Source of the DNA: Chloroflexota bacterium
GTDB lineage: Bacteria > Chloroflexota > Limnocylindria > Limnocylindrales > CSP1-4
Reading direction: 5' to 3'
Assembly: GCA_947475545.1 (NCBI GenBank)
Contig: CANJLL010000005.1
Coordinates: 62,001 to 126,000, forward strand
DNA: 64,000 bases
Positions 44,041-53,182 of the stretch are shown here, piece by piece. The notes under the pieces are model-generated. The model saw nothing but the letters and a program-made list of their open reading frames with translations, had not been told where the DNA came from and made no database searches. Each line of letters begins with the position of its first letter. Positions within the stretch are counted from its first letter, which is position 1. The translations under genes were made by a program, and so were the position numbers.

Positions 44041-44139
44041 TCTCTTGCTGTCCGGGACCGGCCCGGGTATCCCTCCCGGGTGTCCATCCCGGGTAGCCCC
44101 CGACCGGGGCGGGCCGTGCCCCGCCGAGGCCTGGCTGCC

Positions 44140-47100
44140 CTAGCGGCCGCCGGCCATGCCCAGGCGGATGGCAACCGCGGCGGCCTCGACACGGCCGGAG
44201 ACGCCCAGCTTGGACAGGACCCGGCCCACGTGGACGCCGACGGTCTTCTGGCTGATGAAGAGGCGCTCGCCGATCTCCCGGTTGGTTCGACCCTGGGCCA
44301 TCAGCACCAGCACCTCGCGCTCACGGCCCGACAGGCCGAAGGCATCGCCGCTCCGGCTGGGCGCCTGGCCCGTCAGCCCGCGTGCGGCACCGACCTGGTC
44401 GCTTGCCCCGGCCACGGCCGTGGCCGCGCCTCCAGCCCCAGCCCCCCCGCCACCGGGCCCACCGCGTCCCCCGGCCTGACGCTCTGGCGCGGCCTGGTCC
44501 CACGTCCGTGACGCACCTGCGCTGAGGGCGGCCAGGGCGTCGGCCGCGGCCGCCGGGACCGAGATCAGCGCCCGCCCGGCCAACTGGGCCAACTCGCGCA
44601 GGAGCGGCCGAGCCTCCAGCTCCAGCGCCGCGTTGAAGGCGTCGAGCAGCGGTCCCCGTGCCCGGCTCCGGCCGACTCGCGCGTCGCCTTCGGCGCCCAG
44701 CGCAGCCTCTGCCTCGCGCCACCGCGCGAGCGCCGCCTGGTACGGATCGCCGATGGACTCCCATACCTGGGCGATGGCGGCCCACCGGTCGGCATCGTCC
44801 CGGCCGTCCAGCCGCGCCGCGTAGGCCAGGGCCACCTCGAGGAAGGCGTCGGCCTCTCGGCGCGAGCCCGTGGTCACGGGCACTCCCGAGCCGGCAACCA
44901 GGGCCGCAGCCTCCCGCACGATCCGTCGGCCGCGCACGCGCGCGCCCGCGATGCCGGCCAGGACGCGCTGCTCACGGAACTCGGCGGCGCTCGATGCCTC
45001 CACCTCCAGGGCCGTCGCCGCCATCTTCGCGGCGAGGGACCAGTCCTCCGTCTCCCGGACGCGCTCCCAGCCGCGTGCCGCCGCCCGTCGCGCGTCCTCC
45101 AGGTCGCCGCGCCACATCGCGAACGACGCCGCGGCCTGGTAGACCGGGACGGCATGCTGCGAGTCGCGAACGGTCTCCAACTCCAGCAGGAGCTGCCCCA
45201 GCAGCCTGGCCGCCAGCTCGCCGCTGCTGGTCTCGATCTCGACGACGGCAAGGTAGACACCGGCGTTGACGAAGCTGACGCCGAGCGGGCTCCACTCCAG
45301 GGCGGTCGCGCTCAGGGCCCTGGATTCGCGCCAGCGACCCAGGCGGAAGAGCGAATCGGCCGCGTTCCCGCGGAGGAAGTTGCCGTAGGCCGCTTCCTGG
45401 CCGTGCCGCCGGGCGATCGCGATCCCTTCCTCCGCCACCGCCACGGCCTCGGCGCGCCGACCGACCAGGTCGAGGACGGTCGTCAGGTTGGCGAACACGC
45501 GGAAGAGTGCGTCCAGATCCCCGGTCCGCTCCGCCAGTCGGCGTGCTTCCTGGAGCAGCTGGACACCGGCCTCGGGGTCGCGGCCCCAGCCCAGCGACAC
45601 ACCCAGGGTCGTGGTTGCATGGGCGGCCGCAGCCGCTGCCGTGGGCCCGACGGCAGCGGCCACTCCGAGGGCTTCGCGCGCAAACCGCTCGGCGTCGGAG
45701 AACGTCCCCTCCAGCATCCGTACCTGGGCGATGGCCGCCATGACCGTCGCGCGCTCCAGTCCGGGTCCGCGCGGGAGCAGCTCGAGCGCGCGCGAGAACT
45801 CGGCAAGCGCGCCGTCGTTGTCGCCCGCCGCGCGCCGGTAATGCCCCAGCCGCTCGTGCAGCAGGCCCAGCTCGATCCGCCGCGCCGCGAGCGAGCTGGC
45901 GGGGAAGCCGGCGATGGCCGCCTCCGCGATCGACACGGCCCGGCGCGGCTGGCCCCCCGAGAATGCGGCCCCGGCCGCCAGGACCAGCAGCCGTCGGATA
46001 TCGGATGCCGGGGCGCCGGCGCCGCGGGCACGGCCATCGGGCGCAGGCGCCTCGCCAGTCAATTCCAGTGCGAGCTCCAATGCGCCCAGCGCGTCGTCGG
46101 GCGCGTCGGCGGCCAGCGCGGCCTCGGCCGCGGCGGTTGCGGCGGACACCGTCTCGGCGTTGTGGTGTGCCACCAGCCAGTGTCGGGCCGCGGCCATCGG
46201 CTGATCCGCGAGGGTCCGCGCGATCGCCGCGTGCTGGCGCGCCCGTTGGGTCGGCAGCAGGTCATCGGTCACCGCGCGTCCGATGAGCTCGTGTCGCACA
46301 TCGACCGCACCGTCGCCGAGCAGCTCCAGGAAGCCGTGCTCGACGGCCTCGCGCAGCCCGGCGGCAAGCTCCCCCTGGAGCGGCCCCTCCGGCACGGCCG
46401 AGAGCGCGCGGCCGGGGCTCCCGCCCGGGTCCAGGGCCTGTCCGATCGCGGCGAGGCTGGCCAGGGGCAACGGCCGCCCCGCGGGGGCCACGAGGCGGAC
46501 CACGCTCCGGCACGCGTCGCTGCGGAGGGCAAGCCGTGCCACCACCAACTGGGAGAGGCCGCCGGCGAGCGACGCGACGGACAGCTCGCGGTGGGCCGCC
46601 ACCAGCTCCTCGGCCAGGAGGGGGTTCCCGTGCGAGCGGTCGGCCACGAGGACCAGCACCGAGGCGGAGGGTCGCTGCCCATCGATGCCTTCGATGAGAT
46701 CGGCGAGAGAGCGGCGGTCCAGGGGCTCGAGCGGAAGGTGGTCGATTGGCCGGTGTGATTCCTCGATGGAGGCCAGGCTGGCCCAGAGCGGGTGGCTGCG
46801 GGTCATCTCGTCGGGCTGGTAGGTGCCGATAATGCACAGCCGCTGGTCGCGGGCGATCCGGCTGAGGAACGTCACCAGCGCGCGCGTGCCGGCGTCGGCC
46901 CGGTGGAGGTCCTCGATCACCAGCGCGATCGGACGGTCGAGCGCCGCTCGGCCCAGCACGCGCAGGATGCCCTCCAGCAGGCGGGCCTGGCGACGCTCCG
47001 GGGCGCTGATCGCCTCGCGCTCCCCGGTTCCACCCAGCGCCTGCAGCCGGCCGCGGACCTCCGGGAGGATCCGGCTGAGATCGCCGGACCCCGCACCCAG

Positions 47101-47403
47101 CACGCCTGCAAGCTGCTCGGCGGGCAGCGCCCCGATCAGGGTGCGCAGCGCCTGGACCGCAGGCGCGTACGGCGCGTCGGCGCCGTCGATGGACGCTCGG
47201 CCACGCAGGACCAGGTACGGTGAGGACGAACCAACGAGCCGGCGTTCGGCCTCGGTGATGAACCGGGACGCACCCAGGCCCGCACCCGCCGCCAGCATCA
47301 CCGTGCTGGCGCGTCCGGTCGCGGCTGTCTCCAGGGCCCCGGCGAGTCGGGCGAACGCGGCCTCCCGACCGACGAATCGCGCGCTGGTGAACCTGGCGAC
47401 CAT
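44140..47403 (-). CDS. large LuxR-family ATPase regulator with degenerate P-loop
   Basis: A 1087-residue MalT/LAL-type regulator: an N-terminal AAA-like ATPase, a long TPR-like middle and a C-terminal LuxR helix-turn-helix ([20 protein letters not shown], then [20 protein letters not shown]). The Walker [11 protein letters not shown] is intact but Walker A reads GAGLGASR where GxGxGKS is expected, so the nucleotide-binding Lys is missing. The family normally needs ATP plus an inducer to switch on DNA binding. ATG 47403 follows TAGAAT with an 8-nt gap. Divergent from the methyltransferase; target unknown. Confidence 0.85.
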   Translation of the reverse strand: MVARFTSARFVGREAAFARLAGALETAATGRASTVMLAAGAGLGASRFITEAERRLVGSSSPYLVLRGRASIDGADAPYAPAVQALRTLIGALPAEQLAGVLGAGSGDLSRILPEVRGRLQALGGTGEREAISAPERRQARLLEGILRVLGRAALDRPIALVIEDLHRADAGTRALVTFLSRIARDQRLCIIGTYQPDEMTRSHPLWASLASIEESHRPIDHLPLEPLDRRSLADLIEGIDGQRPSASVLVLVADRSHGNPLLAEELVAAHRELSVASLAGGLSQLVVARLALRSDACRSVVRLVAPAGRPLPLASLAAIGQALDPGGSPGRALSAVPEGPLQGELAAGLREAVEHGFLELLGDGAVDVRHELIGRAVTDDLLPTQRARQHAAIARTLADQPMAAARHWLVAHHNAETVSAATAAAEAALAADAPDDALGALELALELTGEAPAPDGRARGAGAPASDIRRLLVLAAGAAFSGGQPRRAVSIAEAAIAGFPASSLAARRIELGLLHERLGHYRRAAGDNDGALAEFSRALELLPRGPGLERATVMAAIAQVRMLEGTFSDAERFAREALGVAAAVGPTAAAAAAHATTTLGVSLGWGRDPEAGVQLLQEARRLAERTGDLDALFRVFANLTTVLDLVGRRAEAVAVAEEGIAIARRHGQEAAYGNFLRGNAADSLFRLGRWRESRALSATALEWSPLGVSFVNAGVYLAVVEIETSSGELAARLLGQLLLELETVRDSQHAVPVYQAAASFAMWRGDLEDARRAAARGWERVRETEDWSLAAKMAATALEVEASSAAEFREQRVLAGIAGARVRGRRIVREAAALVAGSGVPVTTGSRREADAFLEVALAYAARLDGRDDADRWAAIAQVWESIGDPYQAALARWREAEAALGAEGDARVGRSRARGPLLDAFNAALELEARPLLRELAQLAGRALISVPAAAADALAALSAGASRTWDQAAPERQAGGRGGPGGGGAGAGGAATAVAGASDQVGAARGLTGQAPSRSGDAFGLSGREREVLVLMAQGRTNREIGERLFISQKTVGVHVGRVLSKLGVSGRVEAAAVAIRLGMAGGR

Positions 47404-47411
47404 AGCCCAGC

Positions 47412-47417
47412 ATTCTA
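47412..47417 (-). promoter_or_regulatory. -10 box TAGAAT of the LuxR regulator gene
   Basis: On the minus strand TAGAAT sits 8 nt before the ATG at 47403 with no ribosome site. A leaderless start is likely. Confidence 0.5.
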
Positions 47418-47497
47418 GGGGCACGCTTGGGCAGTCCCCGGGCCGACCCGCCCCCGCAGGCAGTCCGGGACGCCCCGCCACTGCCCGTCGAACCGGC

Positions 47498-47513
47498 TAG
47501 GCTGCTCCCGATG
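47498..47513 (+). promoter_or_regulatory. leaderless -10 box of the methyltransferase
   Basis: TAGGCT at 47498-47503, seven nt (GCTCCCG) then ATG 47511. No Shine-Dalgarno sequence. Confidence 0.5.
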
Positions 47514-48467
47514 ACCGAGACGCGGCGCCCGCCGCATCCCCGCAACAAGCTCAACGAGCTGCCTGGCGAGGAATGGCTGTACTTCACGAAGTCGGTGTGG
47601 GCGACCGCCTATCCGTCCGAGCTGGGGCACGCCGCCCGGAAGGCGCATGGCGCCAACAAGCCGCCGCGCCTGATGGCACGCCTGATCGAGTTCTTCACCC
47701 GCACCGGAGAGGTAGTCCTCGACCCGTTCGCCGGTGTCGGCGGGACCCTCCTGGGTGCATCGATCGCGCGCGGGCCGCGCCAGGCCATCGGGATCGAGTT
47801 GGACCCGCGCTGGGCCGCGGTCTACCGCCGGGTCGTCGCCGATGCGCTCGCGGAGCGGGACGGTGCGGGACCCCTGCTGGCCGATCTCGGCGCGCAGGAC
47901 CCCGGCGGCCAGCGCGGCTTCGATCCCTCCGGCGCCCGCCTGCTCGAGGGCGACTGTCTGGCCGTCCTGCCCAAGCTCGAAGCTGATTCCGTGGACTTTG
48001 TCGCCAGCGACCCGCCCTACAACATCCAGTTGCCGTTGACCATGGCCGGAGGGCGGCTGGCCGAAGCGCACGCCAACCGGCGCACGGACTACGCGATGAT
48101 CGGCGATCACCCGGCGGACATTGCCAATGCACCCGACTACGCGGCCTATCTCGATCGGATGGAGGAGGTCCTGGCCCAGCTGGTCAGGGTGCTCCGTCCC
48201 GGTCGCTACGCCGTGCTTATCGTCCGGGACGCCTATCAGGACGGTCGCTACATCTTTACGGCTTCGGACCTTGCGGCACGGGCCACGGGTGTTGGCTTCG
48301 TCGTCAAGGGCGACATCATCTGGCACCAGGCGGGCGCCCGACTCCGACCGTACGGCTACCCGAACGGCTTCGTGCCCAACATCGTGCACCAGCACATCGT
48401 GGTCCTCCGGCGCGAGCCGGCCCGCGGCCGCGGCGCGCAGGCAGGGGGACGGTCGGCGACCGGGTGA
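47511..48467 (+). CDS. orphan DNA (adenine or cytosine-N4) methyltransferase
   Basis: A 318-residue amino-methyltransferase: motif I (VVLDPFAGVGGTLLGA) binds S-adenosylmethionine and motif IV DPPYNIQ is the catalytic loop of N6-adenine/N4-cytosine enzymes. Motif I comes before motif IV, and an N-terminal NKLNELPGEEWLYFTKSVWA segment matches a group of bacterial DNA methylases. No restriction partner is adjacent, so it may be a genome regulator or mismatch-type orphan. The recognition target cannot be read from the sequence. Leaderless ATG. Confidence 0.8.
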   Translation: MTETRRPPHPRNKLNELPGEEWLYFTKSVWATAYPSELGHAARKAHGANKPPRLMARLIEFFTRTGEVVLDPFAGVGGTLLGASIARGPRQAIGIELDPRWAAVYRRVVADALAERDGAGPLLADLGAQDPGGQRGFDPSGARLLEGDCLAVLPKLEADSVDFVASDPPYNIQLPLTMAGGRLAEAHANRRTDYAMIGDHPADIANAPDYAAYLDRMEEVLAQLVRVLRPGRYAVLIVRDAYQDGRYIFTASDLAARATGVGFVVKGDIIWHQAGARLRPYGYPNGFVPNIVHQHIVVLRREPARGRGAQAGGRSATG

Positions 48468-48518
48468 TGACCCCTCCTTCTCATTGGCGAGGCGCCACAC
48501 CGCGGGGATGATGCCCGC

Positions 48519-49271
48519 ATGCAGATCATCGCGTCCACCCGCCCCGCCCCCCGAAGCGTCCCCATGGTCTCCATCCTCTCCGGGCTGGTGATCGGCACTG
48601 CGCTGGTGGGCGGCGCCGCGGCAGTCGCCTACCTGTCGCTGGCCACACCGTTCCTGACCCGGGTCTCGGACGTCGGCCCGCTCACCAACAGCCGGATCCT
48701 CGTGGGCGTTCTGGCCTGGACGTTCTCGCTGACGGCGCCCGTGGGGTTTGGCCTGGTTGGGCTCACCCGGATCCTGAGCGCGGTGGAGCGCATCCGTAAC
48801 CGCGAGCGACCCACCCCGGCCGTCCGCGCGGCACGCGCCCTGGGCGACGACCTGCACGTCGCGGCGCGCGTGCGCCTGCCCGATGGACGGCCGGTCGCGG
48901 AGCTGGTGATCGGCCCGTTCGGCGCGGCCGTCCTCACCGAGATGCCGCCAGCCAGAGTCATGCGGCGCCACGGCACCACCTGGGAGCAGCGGATGTCGGA
49001 CGGCAAGTGGGCCCCGATCGACAATCCGCTGGAGCGTGCCGTTCGCGACACGGAGCGCGTTCGCCGTTGGTTCGCTGCCGAGGACCGCGACTTCGTGGTC
49101 AAGATGCACGCGGCCGTCGTCGACGTCGGCCTGGCGGTCGAGCGGTCTTCGGCGTGCGCGGTCATTACTCCGCAGCAGATTCCCGCCTGGCTCGCTTCGC
49201 TCCCCGCCCAGCGCGGCATGACGACCGATCGGCGCGTGCACCTCGTGGAGCGCATTCGCGCCCTCATGTAG
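48519..49271 (+). CDS. membrane protein of unknown function, possibly NERD-like
   Basis: Two N-terminal membrane helices (SILSGLVIGTALVGGAAAVA and FSLTAPVGFGLVGLTRILSA) are followed by a soluble domain with a strand LVIGPFGAAVLTEMPP and helix NPLERAVRDTERVRRWFAAE, which resembles the spacing of nuclease-related NERD domains, though the key catalytic residues are not certain. GATGAT 6 nt before the ATG suggests another leaderless start. Family not firmly recognised. Confidence 0.55.
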   Translation: MQIIASTRPAPRSVPMVSILSGLVIGTALVGGAAAVAYLSLATPFLTRVSDVGPLTNSRILVGVLAWTFSLTAPVGFGLVGLTRILSAVERIRNRERPTPAVRAARALGDDLHVAARVRLPDGRPVAELVIGPFGAAVLTEMPPARVMRRHGTTWEQRMSDGKWAPIDNPLERAVRDTERVRRWFAAEDRDFVVKMHAAVVDVGLAVERSSACAVITPQQIPAWLASLPAQRGMTTDRRVHLVERIRALM

Positions 49272-49345
49272 GCGGCGCTGCGGAAGCGCTCAAGCACTAG
49301 CCGGCGCAAGGGCCAGCCAGCGGCCCCGATGTCCTGGCGCCGGGC

Positions 49346-49421
49346 TGGTAGGGGAGCCTGGATTCGAACCAGGGACCGGCCGTGTATAAGACGGCAGCTC
49401 TTACCGCTGAGCTACTCCCCC
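49346..49421 (-). tRNA. tRNA-Ile (anticodon UAU)
   Basis: A 76-nt cloverleaf on the minus strand with encoded CCA: acceptor GGGGGAG / CTCCCCT (G1-U72 wobble), D arm GCTC-AGCGGTAA-GAGC, anticodon stem GCCGT / ACGGC with loop CTTATAC giving anticodon UAU, T arm CCTGG-TTCGAAT-CCAGG. It would read AUA (Ile). In most bacteria AUA is read by tRNA-Ile with CAU modified to lysidine, so this is an unusual anticodon. Confidence 0.85.
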
Positions 49422-49501
49422 GCCGGGCTTGGCCTGGGCGCCGCCAGCGTAGTCCATCGCCGTCGCCCGGTCACCATCCGGATCGGCGCCGCCCTGATGG
49501 A

Positions 49502-50518
49502 CTAGGTCTCCTGGTCGAGCCCGCTTGGGTCGAACGACGCCTCGTCGGGCAGTGGGTGGCAAGCCGGAGGCTCGCCCATCGACCCCTGGCCAACCGACCC
49601 CAGGTCCACCGGCCCCGCGGCCAGGCCCCGCAGCGCCCGAAGGCGCTCGATCCTCGCGCCGATCGACGGATGGGTGGCCAGCAAGCCCGGTCGCCGGTCG
49701 CTGCCGGCCCGGATCGGATTGCGGAACCAGAGGTGCTGGGTGCCGCGGTTGGCGACAGCCAGGTCCGCGTGATCCTGGGCCACCGCCGCCAGCGCGCGCT
49801 CCAGCCCGCGCGGGTTCCGCGTGATCTCCACCGCCGTGGCATCGGCCAGGAACTCGCGCTCGCGGCTGACGGCGGCCTGCACCAGGAGCGAGAAGAACGG
49901 CGCGACGAGCCGGAGGAGGAGCGCCACCAGGGTGAGGAAGAGGCCGAAGGCGATCCCGGCCGCCACGGTCACGATCCCCTTCGCGTCGTCGCTCGACCAG
50001 AAGAACACGCCCTGCTTCCATCCCTGACCGACAAGGCGGAGGAAGCCGTCGGTGACGGTGGCAACCAGCCCGACCAGGATCGCCACGTACAGGGCGTAGC
50101 GGCTGTCGAGGTTGCGGATGTGGGCGAGCTCGTGGCTCACGACACCCTCGAGTTCCTCGCGATCAAGCCGGGCCAGCAGGCCGCTCGTCACAGCGACCGC
50201 ACCGTGCTGCGGGTCGCGCCCGGTCGAGAACGCATTCAGGCTGGGGCTTTCGATCACGTAGGCGGCGGGTGCCGGGATGCCCGCCGCAAGGCTGAGCTCT
50301 GCGACCACGTGACGCAGGACCTCGTCGCCGGGTCGGTCGGCTGGCCGGGCGCCAGCGGCCCGCAGGATCACGCCCGAGCCAAGCCGTTCCGCACCCAGGG
50401 CCGCGAGCAGTCCGATGCCGCCCGCGATCCCTGCCGCCCACAGCGCCGGGACCGGGCTGAGCGTGAGCGCGACCGTCAGAATCTCGCCGGTGGCGTCCAC
50501 GACGCCGACGAGCGCCAC
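49502..50518 (-). CDS. M48 family zinc metallopeptidase (HtpX-like)
   Basis: The zinc site HELAH in GVVSHELAHIRN, with the downstream Glu in REREFLADATAV, marks an M48 membrane protease; four hydrophobic segments surround it. HtpX proteins degrade misfolded membrane proteins. Homologues begin with a conserved NKRN(T/S) stretch just before helix 1. Here that stretch (GNRRNSLLLL) is encoded between the TAG of the upstream gene and the first available start, GTG 50518. So the true start is unclear, and readthrough or a mutated start are possible. Confidence 0.75.
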   Translation of the reverse strand: MALVGVVDATGEILTVALTLSPVPALWAAGIAGGIGLLAALGAERLGSGVILRAAGARPADRPGDEVLRHVVAELSLAAGIPAPAAYVIESPSLNAFSTGRDPQHGAVAVTSGLLARLDREELEGVVSHELAHIRNLDSRYALYVAILVGLVATVTDGFLRLVGQGWKQGVFFWSSDDAKGIVTVAAGIAFGLFLTLVALLLRLVAPFFSLLVQAAVSREREFLADATAVEITRNPRGLERALAAVAQDHADLAVANRGTQHLWFRNPIRAGSDRRPGLLATHPSIGARIERLRALRGLAAGPVDLGSVGQGSMGEPPACHPLPDEASFDPSGLDQET

Positions 50519-50557
50519 GAGGAGCAGGAGGCTGTTTCGGCGGTTCCCGCTCGCCTG

Positions 50558-51199
50558 CTAGTCGAACGTGCCCCCGGCCGCGCGCCGACTGCCGACGGAC
50601 GCCGCGACAAAGGGCACCACCGGGAGGACAACGATCCCGGTGACCGCCAGCCACTGCACCTGGCCCGCATTCCCTGACCCGCCGATCACCTCGACGACGG
50701 CGCCGACGAGGGCGACCAGCCCGACGATCACGACGGCGGACACGATGGTGGCGGCCGCCAGGGCGACCACGACGCCGACGCGCCCGACGAGACCGGGCAG
50801 CCGCTCGTCGGCCACCTCCGGGGTGGTGGCGGCAAGGCTCAGCAAGGCCGCTCCCTGGATGAAGCCGAGCCCGCCCAGCAGGACTGCTGCCTCCTGTGCC
50901 AGCTCACCGCGGCGGAGGAGCGTCAGCGCCACCCCAGCGAGGATCAGCAGCCAGAGCAGCCCCACCGCGGCCAGGAGCCGGCGCGACAGGAGAGGTCTGG
51001 GTCGCACCGCCACGAACAGCCCGAGGGCCACCTGCGCCCCGGCGACCACCGAAAGGGGCGCCCCCGCGGTCTCCCCGGCCGCCGTGATCCTGTCCCAGGC
51101 CTGGAGGGTGATGACCACCAATGCTGCCCCCGCGATAGCCAGCGCGATCGGTGGCAGCCGGTCCCGCAGCCGGGCACTCAGGCGCGGCGCTTCGCTCAT
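50558..51199 (-). CDS. polytopic membrane protein of unknown function
   Basis: A 213-residue protein with about five or six hydrophobic helices (for example IALAIAGAALVVITLQAW, AVGLLWLLILAGVALTLL, VVVALAAATIVSAVVIVGLV). No known family recognised. ATG 51199 with AGGAG just upstream, though only two nt apart. It ends in TAG immediately before the HtpX N-terminus and shares its reading frame, so the two may once have been or still be one protein. Confidence 0.6.
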   Translation of the reverse strand: MSEAPRLSARLRDRLPPIALAIAGAALVVITLQAWDRITAAGETAGAPLSVVAGAQVALGLFVAVRPRPLLSRRLLAAVGLLWLLILAGVALTLLRRGELAQEAAVLLGGLGFIQGAALLSLAATTPEVADERLPGLVGRVGVVVALAAATIVSAVVIVGLVALVGAVVEVIGGSGNAGQVQWLAVTGIVVLPVVPFVAASVGSRRAAGGTFD

Positions 51200-51263
51200 C
51201 GCTCCTCGTGCCAATGTCCAGCCGAGGCCCGCGTCGCCGTGGCGAGCCTCGCGGCGCAGCGGG

Positions 51264-51274
51264 GTACCAAGGTA
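51264..51274. promoter_or_regulatory. TACCTTGGTAC-type element
   Basis: GTACCAAGGTA on this strand (TACCTTGGTAC on the minus) in the divergent region between the membrane protein and the DUF1684 gene. The same element occurs at 43756 and 55667, each time before a minus-strand gene. It may contain a -10 box (TACCTT) or be a regulator site. Confidence 0.35.
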
Positions 51275-51300
51275 GGTGTTGACGCAGGTTCCTGTGCAGA

Positions 51301-51316
51301 TACTGTAGACCCCATG
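51301..51316 (+). promoter_or_regulatory. leaderless -10 box of the DUF1684 gene
   Basis: TACTGT at 51301-51306 and ATG at 51314, seven nt apart; TTGACG lies 16 nt upstream (51279-51284). No ribosome site. Confidence 0.5.
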
Positions 51317-52927
51317 CCTGACCAGTTCAGCAGCCAGACAAACGACCCCCGGCCGATCGCGTCAGTGACAACCGAGGCGATGGCAGCCATCGACGGTGCC
51401 GTCGCCGCACCCGTGCCCGGCGCTCGGCCGATCCGGCCCGAACACCCAGCCCGCGACCCGGTCGCGGTGGAGCTCGGTCGGCGCGGTGGGCTCAAGGGGG
51501 GCAAGGCGCGGGCCGCGCAACTCTCCCCGGAGCAGCGCAAGGCGATCGCCACGAAGGCGGCCCAGGCACGCTGGGGCATCAAGGTCCCGGTCGCCCAGGA
51601 TGCCTTCGCTGCGGTTGTCGCTAGCCCGACGGTCAGTGTGGCCTCGGCCGATACCCCTCCGGACGACCTGGCGCTGCTCATGGCGACACCGGCCGACGTG
51701 ACGTTGGACCCGCCCGTGCCAGCGGCCACCACCCTGCTTGAGCGGCCAGTACCGGCGGCCACCACCGTGCTTGACTGGACCGTAATGGCTGCCGACGCCG
51801 CCCTGCCGGAGGATCCGGAGGCCGCCCTCGCGACCCCGCCCGTCCCGCAGCTGGCGGTCCTGCCGCTCACCGTCCGCGGCGCCTCGGCAGCGGCTGATTG
51901 GCAGGCCGTCGACCTGCAGTCGGCGCGCGCCACCGAGTCGCTCGCCTGGCGTTTGGCGCCCAGCCCGGAGGACACGGGGCAGGCGACCCCGGTCTTACCG
52001 AACTCGACCGCGGCCGCCGCCGTGCAGCCGGCGGTTCCCGGCACCCCCGACCCCCTGGCTGACCCGCCTGCACGCGAAACCAGCATGGGGCCTCAAGCAT
52101 TCCAGTCCCCTCAAGCATCCAGCGGAGCCGCGTCGGCGCCCGTGGCTGCCGGGACTCAAGCATCCCCGATGCGCGACCCCCAAGCATCGGGTGCTCCTCA
52201 AGCATCGGCGGAGGCGCCCCGGCCCGGGGCCGCAACTCCAGCGGGCTACGAGCGCCTCGATGGGCTCCCCGGCGTCGACGGCCCGACGCAGCTCCGCCTC
52301 ACCGACTGGCGCCGGCGCGTGGCTGACCTCTACTCGGACGTTCGACGGCTGGCGCTGACCGATGCCGAGGCCAGCTGGGCGCTGTGGTGCTCGGCCCGCG
52401 AGGGGCTCTACCGGCGTCACCCCCTGTCGCCGGTGCCCGCCGACCGGCGCGCGGCATTCGATGCCCGGCATTTCCCTTACAACAGCGAGCTCCGCTTCGA
52501 GCTTCCCGTTCGTCCCGACTCGCAGGGCCGTGCCCAGGCGGTCGGCGCGGCCACCAACGCCATCGCCCTGCCCAACAGCGGCCCGGAGCCAATGACGTTC
52601 GAGCGGGTTGGGCGCGTTGACGTTCCAATCGGCGGCTCCACCTATAAGCTGTCCCTGTTCTGGATCCCCGGCTATGCCGGTGGGCTCTTCCTCCCGTTTC
52701 GGGACGGGACCAATGGCAGCGAGACGTACGGCGCGGGGCGCTACCTCCTGGACACCGCCAAGGGGGCCGACCTCGGGCCGGGGTTGAGCACGCCCGGCAC
52801 CATCGTCGTGGACTTCAACTTCGCCTTCCAGCCGTCGTGCGCCTTCGATCCCCGCTGGGCCTGCCCGCTGGCGCCCCCGGAGAATCGCCTGGACGTCCCA
52901 ATCCGCGCCGGCGAGCGCATGAGCTGA
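51314..52927 (+). CDS. DUF1684 protein with KGG-type N-terminal segment
   Basis: A 537-residue fusion. Residues ~55-90 carry a GGxARAxxLSPEQRKAIAxKAAQARW motif as in small stress-associated KGG-like proteins. A 200-residue Ala/Pro/Gln-rich middle follows, then a C-terminal DUF1684 domain (residues ~320-537: GTNGSETYGAGRYLLDTA, TIVVDFNFAFQPSCAFDP, CPLAPPENRLDVPIRAGE). DUF1684 is widespread and of unknown role. The middle section carries seven copies of the CAAGCAT word (see findings), encoding QAS/QAF. Leaderless start. Confidence 0.7.
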   Translation: MPDQFSSQTNDPRPIASVTTEAMAAIDGAVAAPVPGARPIRPEHPARDPVAVELGRRGGLKGGKARAAQLSPEQRKAIATKAAQARWGIKVPVAQDAFAAVVASPTVSVASADTPPDDLALLMATPADVTLDPPVPAATTLLERPVPAATTVLDWTVMAADAALPEDPEAALATPPVPQLAVLPLTVRGASAAADWQAVDLQSARATESLAWRLAPSPEDTGQATPVLPNSTAAAAVQPAVPGTPDPLADPPARETSMGPQAFQSPQASSGAASAPVAAGTQASPMRDPQASGAPQASAEAPRPGAATPAGYERLDGLPGVDGPTQLRLTDWRRRVADLYSDVRRLALTDAEASWALWCSAREGLYRRHPLSPVPADRRAAFDARHFPYNSELRFELPVRPDSQGRAQAVGAATNAIALPNSGPEPMTFERVGRVDVPIGGSTYKLSLFWIPGYAGGLFLPFRDGTNGSETYGAGRYLLDTAKGADLGPGLSTPGTIVVDFNFAFQPSCAFDPRWACPLAPPENRLDVPIRAGERMS

Positions 52928-53013
52928 CGTTTCGCGCGCCGCTGGGCCACGGAGCGGCCTGCCGGCGCGCCGCCAAGGCCCCCGGCGCCACCCGATGCGG
53001 GATCGATGCTCCT

Positions 53014-53034
53014 GGGCCCTCTGAGGGCCCTCAG
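53014..53034. terminator. palindromic hairpin after the DUF1684 gene
   Basis: GGGCCCTC-T-GAGGGCCC overlaps the perfect 14-bp palindrome CTGAGGGCCCTCAG (53021-53034), 87-107 bp after the stop. Possible terminator or regulator site; no T-run. Confidence 0.4.
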
Positions 53035-53151
53035 GGCCGGAGCGGGCAGGCCCGCCCCGTCCTGGTCGGCCGGTTCGGCCCCTGGCTGGCCGCCCGCCCG
53101 GCGCGCGAGGGTGGCGACCGGGCGCGCGAGAGGACCTTCCTACTGACGGCG

Positions 53152-53180
53152 GTACGTTCGTACTGGTGACTTCCAGTACG
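53152..53180. promoter_or_regulatory. overlapping inverted repeats upstream of the Ig-like surface protein
   Basis: GTACG-TT-CGTAC (53152-53163) and CGTACTGG - 6 nt - CCAGTACG (53159-53180), nested dyads ending 2 nt before the assigned ATG. A repressor operator or a bidirectional promoter core is likely. Confidence 0.45.
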
Positions 53181-53182
53181 GG

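Noticed and set aside
15062-50560. TAG recoded as a sense codon
   Set aside because: Two same-frame TAG junctions raised this, but TAG ends many genes where continuing would run into unrelated sequence (purE, ccdA, resB, ccsA, cytochrome b, the regulator, the ligase), so a code change is unlikely. Local readthrough is still possible.
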